A stretch of 64,000 nucleotides of DNA from an uncultured Burkholderiaceae bacterium (GCA_937871985.1 CALMPB010000274.1:1-64000); one strand, 5' to 3'; positions 1-11,023 are shown, counted from the stretch's first letter. The notes: generated by a model not told the origin, from the sequence alone. Made by a program: numbers and translations.

Positions 1-1
1 C

Positions 2-331
2 TACGACCTCGATCAATTCGGCATCATCTTTCGTCCCAGCCCGCGCCAGTCCGATTTGATGATCGTCGCCGGCACGCTGTGCAACAAGATGGCGCCCGCG
101 TTGCGCAAGGTCTACGACCAAATGCCCGAGCCGCGCTGGGTGGTTTCCATGGGATCCTGTGCCAACGGCGGCGGCTACTACCATTACTCGTATTCGGTGG
201 TGCGCGGTTGCGACCGCATCGTGCCGGTCGATATCTACGTGCCCGGCTGCCCGCCCACGGCGGAAGCCCTGGTGTACGGTTTGCTGCAATTGCAGAACAA
301 GATCCACCTGACCAATACGATCGCCCGCTAG
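2..331 (+). CDS. nuoB: NADH-quinone oxidoreductase subunit B (5' truncated)
   Basis: NuoB carries the terminal [4Fe-4S] cluster N2 in the peripheral arm of complex I and passes electrons to quinone. Only the last 109 codons are present; the frame is open from base 2, so the start and the first two cluster cysteines lie upstream of the window. Visible family motifs are [12 protein letters not shown], the cysteine in MGSCANGGG and the cysteine in [11 protein letters not shown], both N2 ligands in this family. The stop lies 39 bases before the nuoC start. Gene order with nuoC to nuoN makes the assignment safe. Confidence 0.97.
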   Translation, partial: YDLDQFGIIFRPSPRQSDLMIVAGTLCNKMAPALRKVYDQMPEPRWVVSMGSCANGGGYYHYSYSVVRGCDRIVPVDIYVPGCPPTAEALVYGLLQLQNKIHLTNTIAR

Positions 332-370
332 GCCTTGCGCCCATTCATTCACGTTCCAACTGCTCGCACT

Positions 371-982
371 ATGACACGGCTTGAAACGCTAAAAACCAAC
401 TTGACCGCCCATTTCGGCGAAACCCTCAACTGCACCGAAGCGCTGGGCGAACTGACGCTCGAAGTGCCTGCCGAACAATGGGTCGATACCTGCTTGGCCT
501 TGCGCGACAACCCGTCGCTGGGGTTTGCGCTGTGCATCGACTTGTGCGGCGTCGATTATTCCGGCTGGGGCGCGCCCACTTATCAAGATGCCAGCGCGCA
601 GCTCCCCCAGCGTTTTGCGGTGGTGGTCCATCTGCTTTCCGTGGCGAACAACTGGCGTCTGCGCGTGCGTACCTGGGTGCCCAACGAAGATTTCCCCGTG
701 GTCGCCTCCTTGGTCAATGTCTGGCCCGATACCAACTGGTTCGAGCGCGAGGCGTTCGACCTGTTCGGCATTGTGTTCGAAGGCCACCCCGACCTGCGCC
801 GCATCCTTACCGACTACGGTTTCATCGGCCATCCGTTCCGCAAGGATTTCCCAATTTCCGGAACGGTGGAGATGCGCTACGACACCGAGCAGAAGCGCGT
901 GGTGTACCAGCCGGTAACCATAGAGCCGCGTGAGGTCACCCCGCGTGTCGTGCGCGAAGAAGGCTACGGAATAGAGCGTTAA
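371..982 (+). CDS. nuoC: NADH-quinone oxidoreductase subunit C
   Basis: NuoC is the 30-kDa hydrophilic subunit that sits with NuoD in the quinone-facing part of the peripheral arm. The 203-residue product has the family signature near residues 120-160 ([17 protein letters not shown], then RRILTDYGF and HPFRKDFP). I chose the ATG at 371, giving MTRLETLK. An in-frame TTG at 335 would add 12 residues that look like non-coding translation. NuoC and NuoD are separate genes here, unlike the NuoCD fusion of E. coli. The nuoD start follows the stop by 3 bases, so translation is probably coupled. Confidence 0.95.
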   Translation: MTRLETLKTNLTAHFGETLNCTEALGELTLEVPAEQWVDTCLALRDNPSLGFALCIDLCGVDYSGWGAPTYQDASAQLPQRFAVVVHLLSVANNWRLRVRTWVPNEDFPVVASLVNVWPDTNWFEREAFDLFGIVFEGHPDLRRILTDYGFIGHPFRKDFPISGTVEMRYDTEQKRVVYQPVTIEPREVTPRVVREEGYGIER

Positions 983-985
983 GAA

Positions 986-2242
986 ATGGCTGACATTAAA
1001 AACTACACCTTGAACTTTGGCCCGCAGCACCCTGCGGCGCACGGCGTGCTGCGTCTGGTTCTGGAGCTCGATGGCGAGGTCATCCAGCGCGCCGACCCGC
1101 ATATCGGGCTTTTGCATCGGGCCACCGAAAAACTGGCCGAAACCCGTACCTATCTGCAAACGCTGCCTTACATGGATCGGCTCGATTACGTCTCCATGCT
1201 GTGCAACGAGCATGCCTACGTCATGACGGTCGAAAAGCTGCTGGGCATCGAGGTGCCGCTGCGAGCCCAGTACATCCGCGTCATGTTCGACGAGATCACG
1301 CGCATTCTCAACCACCTCATGTCCATCGGCTCGCACGCGCTGGACGTGGGCGCCATGGCGGTGTTCCTGTATGCCTTCCGCGAGCGCGAAGACCTCATGG
1401 ATTGCTACGAGGCGGTTTCGGGCGCCCGCATGCATGCGGCGTACTACCGTCCGGGCGGCGTATACCGCGACCTGCCCGACACCATGCCGCAATACGGCGA
1501 AACCAGCAAGTACCGCGGCGCCAAGGAAGTCAAGGCCATGAACGAAGCCCGCTCGGGCTCGCTGCTGGACTTCATCGAGGACTTCACCAACCGTTTCCCG
1601 GCCTGTGTCGACGAATACGAAGTCCTGCTCACCGACAACCGCATCTGGAAGCAGCGGCTGGTGGGCATCGGCGTGGTCGACCCGGAACGCGCCAAGGCTC
1701 TGGGCTTTACCGGTCCCATGCTGCGCGGCTCGGGCATTGAATGGGATCTGCGCAAAATGCAGCCCTACGAAGTCTACGACCGCGTCGATTTCGACATTCC
1801 CGTGGGCACCAACGGCGACTGCTACGACCGCTACCTGGTTCGCATTGCCGAAATGCGCGAAAGCAACCGCATCATCCGCCAGTGCGTCGAATGGCTGCGC
1901 AACAATCCCGGCCCCGTCATCGTCGATAACCACAAGGTGGCGCCGCCCTCGCGCGAACACATGAAGACCGGCATGGAAGACCTCATCCACCACTTCAAGC
2001 TGTTCACCGAAGGCATGCACGTGCCCAAGGGCGAAGCCTATGCCGCGGTCGAGCACCCCAAGGGCGAGTTCGGCACCTACGTTATTTCCGATGGGGCCAA
2101 CAAACCCTATCGCCTCAAGATCCGCGCCCCGGGTTTTGTGCATCTGCAGTCTCTGGACGAGATGACGCGCGGGCACATGATTGCCGACGCCGTCACCATT
2201 ATCGGGACATTGGATATCGTGTTTGGCGAGATCGATCGTTGA
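986..2242 (+). CDS. nuoD: NADH-quinone oxidoreductase subunit D
   Basis: NuoD is the 49-kDa subunit, related to the large subunit of [NiFe] hydrogenases, and forms much of the quinone cavity next to cluster N2. The product is 418 residues, normal for the family. It opens with [22 protein letters not shown], where the HPAAHG loop contributes a quinone-cavity histidine. Further marks are [29 protein letters not shown] and a C-terminus ending in FGEIDR, typical of full-length NuoD. It follows nuoC by 3 bases and precedes nuoE by 36 bases. Confidence 0.97.
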   Translation: MADIKNYTLNFGPQHPAAHGVLRLVLELDGEVIQRADPHIGLLHRATEKLAETRTYLQTLPYMDRLDYVSMLCNEHAYVMTVEKLLGIEVPLRAQYIRVMFDEITRILNHLMSIGSHALDVGAMAVFLYAFREREDLMDCYEAVSGARMHAAYYRPGGVYRDLPDTMPQYGETSKYRGAKEVKAMNEARSGSLLDFIEDFTNRFPACVDEYEVLLTDNRIWKQRLVGIGVVDPERAKALGFTGPMLRGSGIEWDLRKMQPYEVYDRVDFDIPVGTNGDCYDRYLVRIAEMRESNRIIRQCVEWLRNNPGPVIVDNHKVAPPSREHMKTGMEDLIHHFKLFTEGMHVPKGEAYAAVEHPKGEFGTYVISDGANKPYRLKIRAPGFVHLQSLDEMTRGHMIADAVTIIGTLDIVFGEIDR

Positions 2243-2278
2243 TCGGCGCCGCGTCAAGATAAATACCGGATACAAATT

Positions 2279-2773
2279 ATGCTGCTTTCCGAACAAGCCT
2301 ACAAAAAGATCGACAAGGAACTGACCAAGTTCCCGGCCGATCAAAAGCGTTCCGCCATCATGGCGGCGCTGGCTGTCGCCCAGGACGAGAAAGGCTGGGT
2401 TTCCACCGAAGTCATCGAAGACGTGGCTTCGTATCTGCAAGAGCCGCCCATCGCGGTGCAGGAAGTCGCCACTTTCTACAATATGTTCGATACCAAGCCG
2501 GTGGGCCGCTACAAGCTTACGGTATGCACCAATCTGCCTTGCGCGCTGCGCGACGGCGTCAAGGCCGCCGATTACCTCAAGGAAAAACTCGGCATCGATT
2601 TTTTCGAAACCACCGAAGACGGCCTGTTCACGCTGCAGGAAGGCGAGTGCATGGGCGCCTGTGGCGATGCGCCGGTCATGCTGCTCAACAACAAGCATAT
2701 GTGCGTGCGCATGCTTCCGGAGCAGATCGACGTCATGCTCGACGAACTTAAACAGAACGGAGAATCGCGATGA
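2279..2773 (+). CDS. nuoE: NADH-quinone oxidoreductase subunit E
   Basis: NuoE is the 24-kDa, thioredoxin-like subunit of the NADH dehydrogenase module and binds the [2Fe-2S] cluster N1a. The 164-residue product has all four expected ligands: C83 and C88 (CTNLPC) and C124 and C128 ([11 protein letters not shown]). The N-terminal helical part contains the usual VATFYNMF segment. Its stop overlaps the nuoF start in an ATGA arrangement, so the two subunits of the flavin module are translationally coupled. Confidence 0.96.
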   Translation: MLLSEQAYKKIDKELTKFPADQKRSAIMAALAVAQDEKGWVSTEVIEDVASYLQEPPIAVQEVATFYNMFDTKPVGRYKLTVCTNLPCALRDGVKAADYLKEKLGIDFFETTEDGLFTLQEGECMGACGDAPVMLLNNKHMCVRMLPEQIDVMLDELKQNGESR

Positions 2774-4137
2774 ACGCTCCGGAAACATTGCAACGGTTTT
2801 CCCACGGCCTGCTGGCCACGCCGGACGACGACGCGTCGCGCAGCATGATTTTCCATGGCCGCCACATCAATCCGCAAATCGTTGCCGGCCTGGACGGCAG
2901 CAATTGGCGTCTGGACGACTACGTCAAGCGCGGTGGCTATGAAGCCTTGCGCAAAATCCTTACCTCGGGCATGAAGCCCGAGGAAGTCGTGGCCGAGGTC
3001 AAGGCTTCGGGATTGCGCGGCCGCGGCGGCGCCGGGTTTCCCACGGGACTCAAATGGAGCTTCATGCCGCGCGCCTTGCCCGGCCAGAAGTACCTGGTGT
3101 GCAATTCCGACGAAGGCGAGCCGGGCACGTTCAAAGACCGCGACATCCTGCGCTTCAACCCGCACATCGTGATCGAAGGCATGGCCATCGCCGCCTATTC
3201 CATGGGCGTGAGTGTCGGCTACAACTACATCCACGGCGAAATCTTCGACATCTACGAACGCTTCGAGGAAGCGCTGGAAGAAGCGCGTGCCGCCGGCTTC
3301 CTGGGCGACAAAATCCTCGGCTCGGATTTCAATTTCCAGCTGCACGCCTTTCATGGCTACGGCGCCTATATTTGCGGCGAGGAAACCGCCTTGCTGGAAT
3401 CGCTGGAAGGCAAAAAGGGCCAGCCGCGCTTCAAGCCGCCGTTCCCGGCCAGCTTCGGCCTTTACGGCAAGCCCACCACCATCAACAACACCGAAACCTT
3501 CGCGGCCGTGCCCTGGATATTCCGGCACAGCGCGAAGGAATACCTCGAAACCGGCCTGCCCAATAACGGCGGCACCAAGCTGTTTTCCGTGTCGGGCGAC
3601 GTCGAGCTGCCCGGCAACTACGAAATTCCCCTGGGCACGCCGTTCTCGACCTTGCTGGAACTGGCCGGCGGAGTCAAGGGCGGGCGCAAGCTCAAGGCCG
3701 TGATTCCCGGCGGCTCGAGCGCGCCGGTGCTGCCCGCCGACATCATGATGCAAACCACCATGGACTACGATGGCATCGCCAAGGCGGGTTCCATGCTGGG
3801 ATCGGGGGCGGTCATCGTCATGGATGAAACCCGCTGCATGGTGAAGTCGCTGCTGCGCCTGTCGTATTTCTATTTCGAAGAAAGCTGCGGGCAATGCACG
3901 CCGTGCCGCGAAGGCACGGGCTGGCTGTGGCGCATGGTCAATCGCATCGAGAACGGGCAGGGCCGTCCCGAAGATCTGGATGTCCTCGACTCGGTCGCAT
4001 CCAACATCATGGGGCGCACCATTTGCGCGCTGGGCGATGCCGCCGCCATGCCGGTACGCAGTTTCATCAAACATTTTCGCGACGAGTTCGCACACCACAT
4101 AGAGCATAAAAGCTGTGTGGTGCCCAAATATCTGTAG
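2770..4137 (+). CDS. nuoF: NADH-quinone oxidoreductase subunit F
   Basis: NuoF binds NADH and FMN and carries [4Fe-4S] cluster N3; it is the electron entry point of complex I. The 455-residue product shows the glycine-rich nucleotide region [16 protein letters not shown] near residue 80, the FMN-site stretch [13 protein letters not shown], and the cluster motif [15 protein letters not shown] near residue 372, with the last cysteine in [10 protein letters not shown]. It overlaps nuoE by 4 bases and is followed by nuoG after 14 bases. Confidence 0.97.
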   Translation: MNAPETLQRFSHGLLATPDDDASRSMIFHGRHINPQIVAGLDGSNWRLDDYVKRGGYEALRKILTSGMKPEEVVAEVKASGLRGRGGAGFPTGLKWSFMPRALPGQKYLVCNSDEGEPGTFKDRDILRFNPHIVIEGMAIAAYSMGVSVGYNYIHGEIFDIYERFEEALEEARAAGFLGDKILGSDFNFQLHAFHGYGAYICGEETALLESLEGKKGQPRFKPPFPASFGLYGKPTTINNTETFAAVPWIFRHSAKEYLETGLPNNGGTKLFSVSGDVELPGNYEIPLGTPFSTLLELAGGVKGGRKLKAVIPGGSSAPVLPADIMMQTTMDYDGIAKAGSMLGSGAVIVMDETRCMVKSLLRLSYFYFEESCGQCTPCREGTGWLWRMVNRIENGQGRPEDLDVLDSVASNIMGRTICALGDAAAMPVRSFIKHFRDEFAHHIEHKSCVVPKYL

Positions 4138-4151
4138 GCTCAGGACACGCA

Positions 4152-6479
4152 ATGGTTGAACTTACCATCGACGGCAAGAAGGTTGAAGTCCCCGAGGGCA
4201 GCATGGTCATGCAGGCCGCCCACAAGCTGGGGCTTTACGTGCCGCATTTTTGCTACCACAAGAAACTTTCCATCGCGGCCAACTGCCGCATGTGCCTGGT
4301 CGAAGTCGAAAAGGCGCCCAAGGCCATGCCGGCCTGCGCCACGCCCGTCACGAACGGAATGATCGTGCATACGGCTTCGGCCAAGGCCGTCGCCGCGCAG
4401 AAAAGCGTCATGGAATTCCTGCTCATCAACCATCCGCTCGATTGTCCGGTGTGCGATCAGGGCGGCGAGTGTCAATTGCAGGATCTGGCGGTGGGCTACG
4501 GCGCTTCGGCGTCGCGCTACCAGGAAGAAAAGCGGGTCGTGTTCCACAAGGAAATGGGCCCTCTGGTGTCCGCCGAGGAAATGCAGCGCTGCATTCATTG
4601 CACCCGTTGCGTGCGCTTCGGCCAAGAGGTCGGCGGCATCATGGAGCTGGGCATGATCAACCGCGGCGAACATTCGGAAATCACGTCGTTCGTAGGCCGC
4701 GCCGTCGAGTCCGAACTGTCGGGCAACATGATCGATATCTGTCCCGTGGGTGCGCTGACCTCCAAGCCTTTCCGCTATACGGCGCGCACCTGGGAACTGG
4801 CCCGCCGCCGTTCCGTCAGCCCGCACGATAGCGTTGGCGCCAATCTGGTGGTGCAGGTCAAGGGCGACCGCGTCATGCGCGTCGTGCCGTTCGAAAACGA
4901 AGACGTCAACGAATGCTGGATCAGCGACCGTGACCGCTACGCCTATACCGGCCTTTATACCGAAGACCGCCTGGCCCATCCCATGATCCGCACAGCCGAC
5001 GGCCAGTGGCGCGAAGCCTCCTGGAGCGATGCGCTGCAAGCGGTCGTCAAGGGGCTCAGCCAGGTGCGCGACCAGCATGGCGCGACGCAGATCGGCGCCC
5101 TGGGCACCCAGGAGGCCACGCTCGAAGAACTGGCCCTGCTGGCCCGGCTGACCCGCAGCCTGGGCTCCGAGAACGTCGATTTCCGCCTGCGCCAGACCGA
5201 TGCCGGGCTGGACCGGGCCATCCCCGGCGTGCCCTGGCTGGGCATGCCCATTGCCGAGCTTGGCAAGCTGGATCGCGTCCTGGTGGTGGGCTCGTTCCTG
5301 CGCAAGGATCATCCTTTGTTCGCGCAGCGTCTGCGCCAGGCAGCCAAGCAAGGCACGCAAATCTCCTTTATCGACAGTGCGGCCGACGATCCCCTGTTCC
5401 CCGTTCAAGGGCGTTTGACCGTTACCCCCAGTGGGTTGCCGAACGCCGTGGCCGAAGTGCTGGTCGCTCTGGCCCAGGCCACCGACCAGGCCGTGCCCGA
5501 TGCATTCGGCGCGCTGATCCCCTCGGACGAAGCCAAGCGCATTGCCGCCAGCCTGGCTTCCGGCGGAAACGTGGCAGTGCTTCTGGGCAATCTGGCCGTG
5601 GCTTCGCCCCAGGCTTCGCTCATTGCCGCCAATGCGCAGGCCCTGGCCCAGGTGGCCAAGGGCAGGCTGGGTTTCCTGACCGCCGGCGGCAATACGGTGG
5701 GCGGCTATGTTGCCGGCGCCGCGCCCCGGGCGGACGGCCTGACGGCGGCTCAAATGCTGGCCGATGGCTTGAAGGCCTATATCGTGCTGCATGCGGAACC
5801 CGCGCTCGACGCCGACAATGGCGCACAGGCGCTGCGGGCGCTGCAATCGGCCGAGTTCGCGGTGGCGCTGACTTCCTACCGCTCCGCCGCCCAGGACTGG
5901 GCGCATGTCATGCTGCCGGTTTCGCCGTTCACCGAAACCTCGGGCACGTTCATCAACGCGGAAGGGCGCACGCAAAGCTTCAAGGGCGCCGCCGCGCCTT
6001 TCGTCGACACGCGTCCGGCCTGGAAAGTCCTGCGCGTGCTGGGTAATTTGTTCGAACTGCCGGGCTTCGACGACGAAACCTCCGAATCCATCCGCGACAG
6101 CGTTCTGGTCGGCGGCGTCGAGGCGCATCTGTCCAACGACGTGCAAAGCGCCATCGGCCTGGCGTCCGGGCCGGCAGGGCTCGAGCGTCTTGCCGACGTG
6201 CCCATCTATCGCAGCGACGCCATGGTGCGCCGCGCCGAACCGTTGCAACAGACCACCGCCTCTCAGGCCCCGCAGGCTCGCATGTGCGCCGCCACGCTGG
6301 CCAGCCTGGGTGTGGAATCGGGCCGGACTGTGCGCGTACGTTCCCCGCAAGGAGAAATCACTGTGACAGCATTGCTGGACGATGCCGTGGCGCAGGGCGC
6401 GGTGCGTCTTTCCGCCGCATTCGCCGAAACCCTGCCGCTGGGCGGCGCTTTCGGGCAGCTTTCGGTGGAGGGCGTCTAA
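4152..6479 (+). CDS. nuoG: NADH-quinone oxidoreductase subunit G
   Basis: NuoG is the 75-kDa subunit, which carries several iron-sulfur clusters from the flavin module toward quinone. The product is 775 residues. The N-terminus is a ferredoxin fold with CRMCLVEVE. Then come the histidine-containing ligand set HPLDCPVCDQGGECQLQD, the CIHCTRCVRFGQE set and ICPVGALTSKPF. The C-terminal two thirds resemble the molybdopterin oxidoreductase fold and are the less conserved part, as usual. The stop is directly adjacent to the nuoH ATG with no spacer. Confidence 0.96.
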   Translation: MVELTIDGKKVEVPEGSMVMQAAHKLGLYVPHFCYHKKLSIAANCRMCLVEVEKAPKAMPACATPVTNGMIVHTASAKAVAAQKSVMEFLLINHPLDCPVCDQGGECQLQDLAVGYGASASRYQEEKRVVFHKEMGPLVSAEEMQRCIHCTRCVRFGQEVGGIMELGMINRGEHSEITSFVGRAVESELSGNMIDICPVGALTSKPFRYTARTWELARRRSVSPHDSVGANLVVQVKGDRVMRVVPFENEDVNECWISDRDRYAYTGLYTEDRLAHPMIRTADGQWREASWSDALQAVVKGLSQVRDQHGATQIGALGTQEATLEELALLARLTRSLGSENVDFRLRQTDAGLDRAIPGVPWLGMPIAELGKLDRVLVVGSFLRKDHPLFAQRLRQAAKQGTQISFIDSAADDPLFPVQGRLTVTPSGLPNAVAEVLVALAQATDQAVPDAFGALIPSDEAKRIAASLASGGNVAVLLGNLAVASPQASLIAANAQALAQVAKGRLGFLTAGGNTVGGYVAGAAPRADGLTAAQMLADGLKAYIVLHAEPALDADNGAQALRALQSAEFAVALTSYRSAAQDWAHVMLPVSPFTETSGTFINAEGRTQSFKGAAAPFVDTRPAWKVLRVLGNLFELPGFDDETSESIRDSVLVGGVEAHLSNDVQSAIGLASGPAGLERLADVPIYRSDAMVRRAEPLQQTTASQAPQARMCAATLASLGVESGRTVRVRSPQGEITVTALLDDAVAQGAVRLSAAFAETLPLGGAFGQLSVEGV

Positions 6480-7553
6480 ATGGAATGGGTGACCGCACTC
6501 GATAATTTCGGTACCAGCCTCATCGGCGCAACGCCCTGGTACGTGGTCTGGACGGTGATCAAGATCGTCCTGATCGCCGTTCCCGTGATTCTTTGCGTGG
6601 CTTATCTTACGTATTGGGAACGCAAGATGATCGGCGCCATGCACATACGGCTGGGGCCCACCCGCGTGGGCTATCGCGGCCTGCTGCAGCCGTTCGCCGA
6701 CGTGTTCAAGCTGCTGAGCAAAGAGCTCATCATGCCCAGCAAGTCCAACAAGGTGCTGTTCGTGCTTGCGCCTGTCGTTACGTTGATGCCGGCCCTGGCG
6801 GCCTGGGCGGTCATTCCGTTCAGCCCGCAACTGGTTCTGTCCAACGTCAACGCCGGCCTGCTGTACATCATGGCGGTAACCTCCCTTGGCGTATACGGCG
6901 TCATCGTCGCCGGTTGGGCTTCCAACTCCAAATACGCCTTGCTGGGCGCCATGCGCGCCGCGGCGCAAATGGTGTCGTACGAGCTGGCCGTCGGTTTCGT
7001 CATGATCACCGTGCTGCTGGTGTCGGGCTCGCTCAACATGAGCGACATCGTGCTGGGGCAGGACAAGGGCTGGTTCGCGTCGCACGGCGTCAATTTCATG
7101 TCCTGGAACTGGCTGCCGCTGCTGCCGCTGTTCGTCATCTACGTGGTATCCGCCGTGGCCGAGACCAACCGCCATCCTTTCGACGTGGTCGAGGGCGAAT
7201 CGGAAATCGTGGCGGGCCACATGGTGGAATACTCGGGCACGGCGTTCGCGCTGTTCTTCCTGGGCGAATACGCCAACATGATCCTGTTGTCGGCGGTGGC
7301 CTCCATCATGTTCCTGGGCGGCTGGCTGCCCATTATCGACGTGGCGCCCTTCACCTGGGTGCCGGGCTGGCTGTGGCTGGGCATTAAAACGTTTTGTGTG
7401 GTGTCGATGTTCATTTGGTTCCGGGCGACGTTTCCCCGTTATCGCTACGACCAGATCATGCGCCTGGGCTGGAAGGTATTCATTCCCTTCACCGGCATAT
7501 GGCTGCTGATCGTTGCGATCTGGATGCAAACGCCGTGGAATATTTGGCATTGA
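6480..7553 (+). CDS. nuoH: NADH-quinone oxidoreductase subunit H
   Basis: NuoH is the membrane subunit that joins the peripheral arm to the proton-pumping arm and helps form the quinone channel. The 357-residue product has about eight hydrophobic segments. Conserved loops are visible: [35 protein letters not shown], and the acidic loop [18 protein letters not shown]. It ends with a membrane segment and [11 protein letters not shown]. It starts on the base after the nuoG stop; nuoI follows after 18 bases. Confidence 0.97.
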   Translation: MEWVTALDNFGTSLIGATPWYVVWTVIKIVLIAVPVILCVAYLTYWERKMIGAMHIRLGPTRVGYRGLLQPFADVFKLLSKELIMPSKSNKVLFVLAPVVTLMPALAAWAVIPFSPQLVLSNVNAGLLYIMAVTSLGVYGVIVAGWASNSKYALLGAMRAAAQMVSYELAVGFVMITVLLVSGSLNMSDIVLGQDKGWFASHGVNFMSWNWLPLLPLFVIYVVSAVAETNRHPFDVVEGESEIVAGHMVEYSGTAFALFFLGEYANMILLSAVASIMFLGGWLPIIDVAPFTWVPGWLWLGIKTFCVVSMFIWFRATFPRYRYDQIMRLGWKVFIPFTGIWLLIVAIWMQTPWNIWH

Positions 7554-7571
7554 GGCGGACTGGGGCAAGAT

Positions 7572-8060
7572 ATGGATGCAATTAAAGATTTCTTCGGCAG
7601 TTTCATGCTGTCCGAAATGCTGAAGGGCATGCGCCTGACCGGCAAGTATTTTTTCAAGCGCAAGATCACCTTGCGCTACCCGCAGGAAAAAACGCCTGCG
7701 TCGCCCCGTTTCCGGGGACTGCATGCGTTGCGCCGCTATCCCAATGGCGAAGAGCGCTGCATTGCCTGCAAGCTTTGCGAGGCCGTATGTCCGGCGTTGG
7801 CCATTACCATCGAGTCCGAAGAGCGCGAGGACGGTTCGCGCCGCACGACGCGCTACGACATCGACCTGGCCAAATGCATTTTTTGCGGCTTCTGTGAAGA
7901 AAGCTGTCCCGTGGATTCCATCGTGGAAACGCATATCCATGAATATCACGGTGAAAAACGCGGCGACCTGTACTACACCAAGGACATGCTCCTGGCCATT
8001 GGTGATCGGTACGAGCCGGAAATTGCGCGTCGTCGAGCCGAAGACGCTCCTTATCGTTGA
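7572..8060 (+). CDS. nuoI: NADH-quinone oxidoreductase subunit I
   Basis: NuoI is the 23-kDa subunit with two [4Fe-4S] clusters (N6a and N6b) that relay electrons to NuoB. The 162-residue product has two ferredoxin motifs: C63, C66, C69 and C73 ([12 protein letters not shown]) and C102, C105, C108 and C112 ([12 protein letters not shown]). The N-terminal amphipathic part ([14 protein letters not shown]) is the membrane-facing helix typical of the family. The nuoJ start lies 14 bases after the stop. Confidence 0.97.
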   Translation: MDAIKDFFGSFMLSEMLKGMRLTGKYFFKRKITLRYPQEKTPASPRFRGLHALRRYPNGEERCIACKLCEAVCPALAITIESEEREDGSRRTTRYDIDLAKCIFCGFCEESCPVDSIVETHIHEYHGEKRGDLYYTKDMLLAIGDRYEPEIARRRAEDAPYR

Positions 8061-8074
8061 TTCCAGGGCCTGAT

Positions 8075-8704
8075 ATGACTTTTGCTACCGTCCTGTTCTA
8101 TCTGCTGTCCATCATTCTGGTGGTGGCGGCGTTTCGTGTCATCTCGGCGCCCAATCCCGTCACCGGGGTGCTGCATCTTATTCTGACCTTCTTTACGGCA
8201 TCCATGTTGTGGGTGCTGGCGGGGGCCGAATTCCTGGGACTGCTGCTGGTGCTGGTGTATGTCGGCGCCGTCATGGTGCTGTTCCTGTTCGTGGTCATGA
8301 TGCTGGACATGCGCATGGCCTCGCTGCGCACGGGCCTGAAGGTCTACTTGCCGCTGGGCCTGGGCATAGGCCTGATCATGGTTCTGGAAATGGCGTTCGT
8401 CATTGCCAAGCTGTGGGCCGGCGCGGGCCCGCAGGCCCCGGTTGCGGCCGACTACAACAACACGCGCGCGCTGGGCACGCTCATGTACACCCAATATGTG
8501 TTCGCCATCGAAGTGGGCGCCGTGATCCTGCTGCTGGGCATGGTTTCGGCGATTGCGCTGACCCTGCGCCGCCGGCGCGACGTCAAGTACAACAACCCCG
8601 CCGATCAGGTTCGCGTGCGCGCCAAAGACCGCCTGCGCCTGGTCAGCATTCCTTCGCAAACCGAGCCCAAGGCCCAGCCCGCCGCATCGGGAGAATCGAA
8701 ATGA
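8075..8704 (+). CDS. nuoJ: NADH-quinone oxidoreductase subunit J
   Basis: NuoJ is a small membrane subunit of the pump arm, with a flexible third helix. The 209-residue product has five hydrophobic segments and the conserved [18 protein letters not shown] stretch. The C-terminal tail (about 35 residues) is hydrophilic and rich in Arg and Lys. I chose the ATG at 8075 ([12 protein letters not shown]). An in-frame TTG at 8057 lies inside nuoI and would put polar residues before the first membrane helix. The stop overlaps the nuoK ATG as ATGA. Confidence 0.94.
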   Translation: MTFATVLFYLLSIILVVAAFRVISAPNPVTGVLHLILTFFTASMLWVLAGAEFLGLLLVLVYVGAVMVLFLFVVMMLDMRMASLRTGLKVYLPLGLGIGLIMVLEMAFVIAKLWAGAGPQAPVAADYNNTRALGTLMYTQYVFAIEVGAVILLLGMVSAIALTLRRRRDVKYNNPADQVRVRAKDRLRLVSIPSQTEPKAQPAASGESK

Positions 8705-9009
8705 CCATAACACTTGCCCATTACCTTGTTCTTGGCGCCATTCTGTTCGCCATCGGCGTGTTCGGTTTTTTCCTGAATCGCCGCAATCTGCTTATTTTGC
8801 TGATGTCGATCGAGCTTATCCTGCTTGCCGCCAACTTCAACTTCGTGGCGTTCTCGACCTGGTTCGGCGACGCTTCCGGTCAGGTGTTCGTTTTCTTCAT
8901 CTTGACGGTGGCCGCCGCTGAAGCCGCCATCGGCCTGGCGATTCTGGTGCTGCTGTTCCGCAACCTGAATACGATCAATGTCGAAGAACTAGACCACCTT
9001 AAAGGTTGA
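8701..9009 (+). CDS. nuoK: NADH-quinone oxidoreductase subunit K
   Basis: NuoK is an MrpC-like membrane subunit of the proton-translocating arm. The product is 102 residues with three hydrophobic helices and the conserved [19 protein letters not shown] and [18 protein letters not shown] segments, whose membrane glutamates are needed for pumping in studied homologues. The ATG at 8701 overlaps the nuoJ stop. The frame stays open far upstream, but that extension runs inside nuoJ and is not a real start. Confidence 0.96.
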   Translation: MTITLAHYLVLGAILFAIGVFGFFLNRRNLLILLMSIELILLAANFNFVAFSTWFGDASGQVFVFFILTVAAAEAAIGLAILVLLFRNLNTINVEELDHLKG

Positions 9010-9025
9010 TGGGATTACAAATACT

Positions 9026-11023
9026 ATGAGTTCAACCAGTCTTTATCTACTTATAGCATTGGCGCCGCTGGCCGGCGCTTTGCTTGTCGGCCTGTTCGGC
9101 ACCGGCTTTTTCGGCCGCCAGGTGGGTCGCCAGGGCGCGCACATCATTACCATTCTGGGCGTGCTGATCTCGTTCATCGGCTCGGTCGTCGTGCTGTACC
9201 AGGTGCTCAATGGCCAGACCTTCGACGGTACGGTATATACCTGGAACTTCATTGGCTCGGCCAAGCTGGAAGTCGGCTTCCTGATCGATTCGCTTACCGC
9301 CCTGATGATGGTGGTGGTCACCTTCGTGTCGCTGATGGTGCATGTGTACACCATCGGCTACATGGCCGACGATCCCGGCTACCAGCGCTTCTTCGCCTAT
9401 ATCTCGCTGTTCACTTTCTCCATGCTGATGCTGGTGATGTCGAACAATATGCTGCAGCTGTTCTTCGGCTGGGAAGCGGTGGGGCTGGTTTCGTATTTGC
9501 TGATCGGTTTCTGGTACACGCGGCCCACCGCCATTTTCGCCAACCTGAAGGCCTTCCTGGTCAACCGTGTGGGCGACTTCGGTTTCATACTGGGCATCGG
9601 CCTGCTGTTCGCCTACACCGGCACCATGAACTACGGCGAAATCTTCCACCAGACGGACAAGCTGGCGAGCCTGGGTTTTCCGGGCACGGACTGGAAACTG
9701 GTGACGGTGGCCTGCATTTCGTTGTTCGTGGGCGCCATGGGCAAGTCGGCGCAAGTGCCGCTGCATTCCTGGCTGCCTGATTCCATGGAAGGCCCCACGC
9801 CGATTTCGGCCCTCATCCACGCGGCAACCATGGTGACGGCCGGCATCTTCATGGTGGCGCGGTTCTCGCCGGTGTTCGAGCTTTCGTCCACGGCGCTGTC
9901 CTTCGTCATCATCATCGGCGCCATCGGCGCGCTGTTCCTGGGCATATTGGGCATCATCCAGAACGACATCAAGCGCGTGGTGGCGTACTCCACCTTGTCG
10001 CAACTGGGCTACATGACCGTCGCGCTGGGCGCCTCGGCCTACTCGGTGGCCATCTTCCATTTGATGACCCATGCCTTCTTCAAGGCGCTGCTGTTCCTGG
10101 GCGCCGGTTCGGTCATCATCGGCATGCACCACGACCAGGACATCCGCAATATGGGCGGCCTGCGCAAATACATGCCGATCACCTGGATCACCTTCCTGAT
10201 CGGCACGCTGGCTCTGGTCGGCACGCCGTTCTTCGCCGGCTTCTATTCAAAGGAGCACATCATCGAAGCCGCCGGCGCGGCCAATGTATGGGGCGCGGGC
10301 TTCGCCTACTACGCGACGCTCATCGGCGTGTTCGTCACGTCGCTGTACTCCTTCCGTGTGTATTTCCTGGTCTTCCACGGCAAGGAACGCTTCAATGCCG
10401 AACCCGCCGGGCATGGACACGACGACCATCACGGCCATCACGGCACGCCGCACGAATCGCCGTGGGTGGTGACCGTGCCGCTGGTGCTGCTGGCCATTCC
10501 TTCCGTCATTGCCGGTGCGTGGGCCATCGACCCGCTGCTGTTCGGCGGCTATTTCAAGGGCGTCATCGCCGTTCTGCCCCAGCATCCAGCCATGGCCGAT
10601 CTGGCCGAGCACTGGCATGGCTGGGTCGAGTTCGCCCTGCACGGGTTCCTTACCTTGCCGTTCTGGCTGGTGGTTGCGGGCTTTGTCGTGTCCTGGTATG
10701 GCTATCTGGTCAATCCCCGCCTGCCCGAAGCCATAAAGAACAAGCTTTCCTGGCTGTACACCATTCTGGAAAACAAGTACTACGCCGACTGGTTCAATGA
10801 ACAGGTCTTGTCGCGCGGCGCGCGTTGCCTGGGCCGCGGATTGTGGCAGGGTGGTGACCGCGGCATCATCGACGGCATCGTGATCAATGGCAGCGCGCGC
10901 GTGGTGGGCATGGTCGCGTCGATCAGCCGCTATCTGCAGTCGGGCTACATCTACCATTACGCTTTCGCGATGATCATCGGCATCATGGCGTTTCTAACCT
11001 TTTTCGTGCTGACGGTTCACTGA
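9026..11023 (+). CDS. nuoL: NADH-quinone oxidoreductase subunit L
   Basis: NuoL is the distal antiporter-like pump subunit, with a long lateral helix along the membrane arm. The 665-residue product has the family motifs FFGWEAVGLVSYLLIGFW, the SAQVPLHSWLPDSMEGPTP loop and the histidine-bearing ALIHAATMVTAG helix, plus a C-terminal part carrying the lateral helix. A loop near residues 462-478 is very rich in His, Asp and Gly. The stop overlaps the nuoM ATG by one base. Confidence 0.97.
   Translation: MSSTSLYLLIALAPLAGALLVGLFGTGFFGRQVGRQGAHIITILGVLISFIGSVVVLYQVLNGQTFDGTVYTWNFIGSAKLEVGFLIDSLTALMMVVVTFVSLMVHVYTIGYMADDPGYQRFFAYISLFTFSMLMLVMSNNMLQLFFGWEAVGLVSYLLIGFWYTRPTAIFANLKAFLVNRVGDFGFILGIGLLFAYTGTMNYGEIFHQTDKLASLGFPGTDWKLVTVACISLFVGAMGKSAQVPLHSWLPDSMEGPTPISALIHAATMVTAGIFMVARFSPVFELSSTALSFVIIIGAIGALFLGILGIIQNDIKRVVAYSTLSQLGYMTVALGASAYSVAIFHLMTHAFFKALLFLGAGSVIIGMHHDQDIRNMGGLRKYMPITWITFLIGTLALVGTPFFAGFYSKEHIIEAAGAANVWGAGFAYYATLIGVFVTSLYSFRVYFLVFHGKERFNAEPAGHGHDDHHGHHGTPHESPWVVTVPLVLLAIPSVIAGAWAIDPLLFGGYFKGVIAVLPQHPAMADLAEHWHGWVEFALHGFLTLPFWLVVAGFVVSWYGYLVNPRLPEAIKNKLSWLYTILENKYYADWFNEQVLSRGARCLGRGLWQGGDRGIIDGIVINGSARVVGMVASISRYLQSGYIYHYAFAMIIGIMAFLTFFVLTVH

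Noticed and set aside
389..2788. Minus-strand open frame of 799 codons across nuoC, nuoD and nuoE
   Set aside because: It lies antisense to three clear nuo genes, is His-, Asp- and Arg-rich in a way typical of antisense frames of GC-rich genes, and shows no family motif.
4140..7949. Minus-strand open frame of 1269 codons across nuoG, nuoH and nuoI
   Set aside because: Antisense shadow of nuo genes; low-complexity His/Gln/Arg composition and no recognisable domain.
8209..8700. Upstream extension of the nuoK frame
   Set aside because: The extension runs within nuoJ in another frame and has no similarity to NuoK, which begins at 8701 with a coupled ATGA start.
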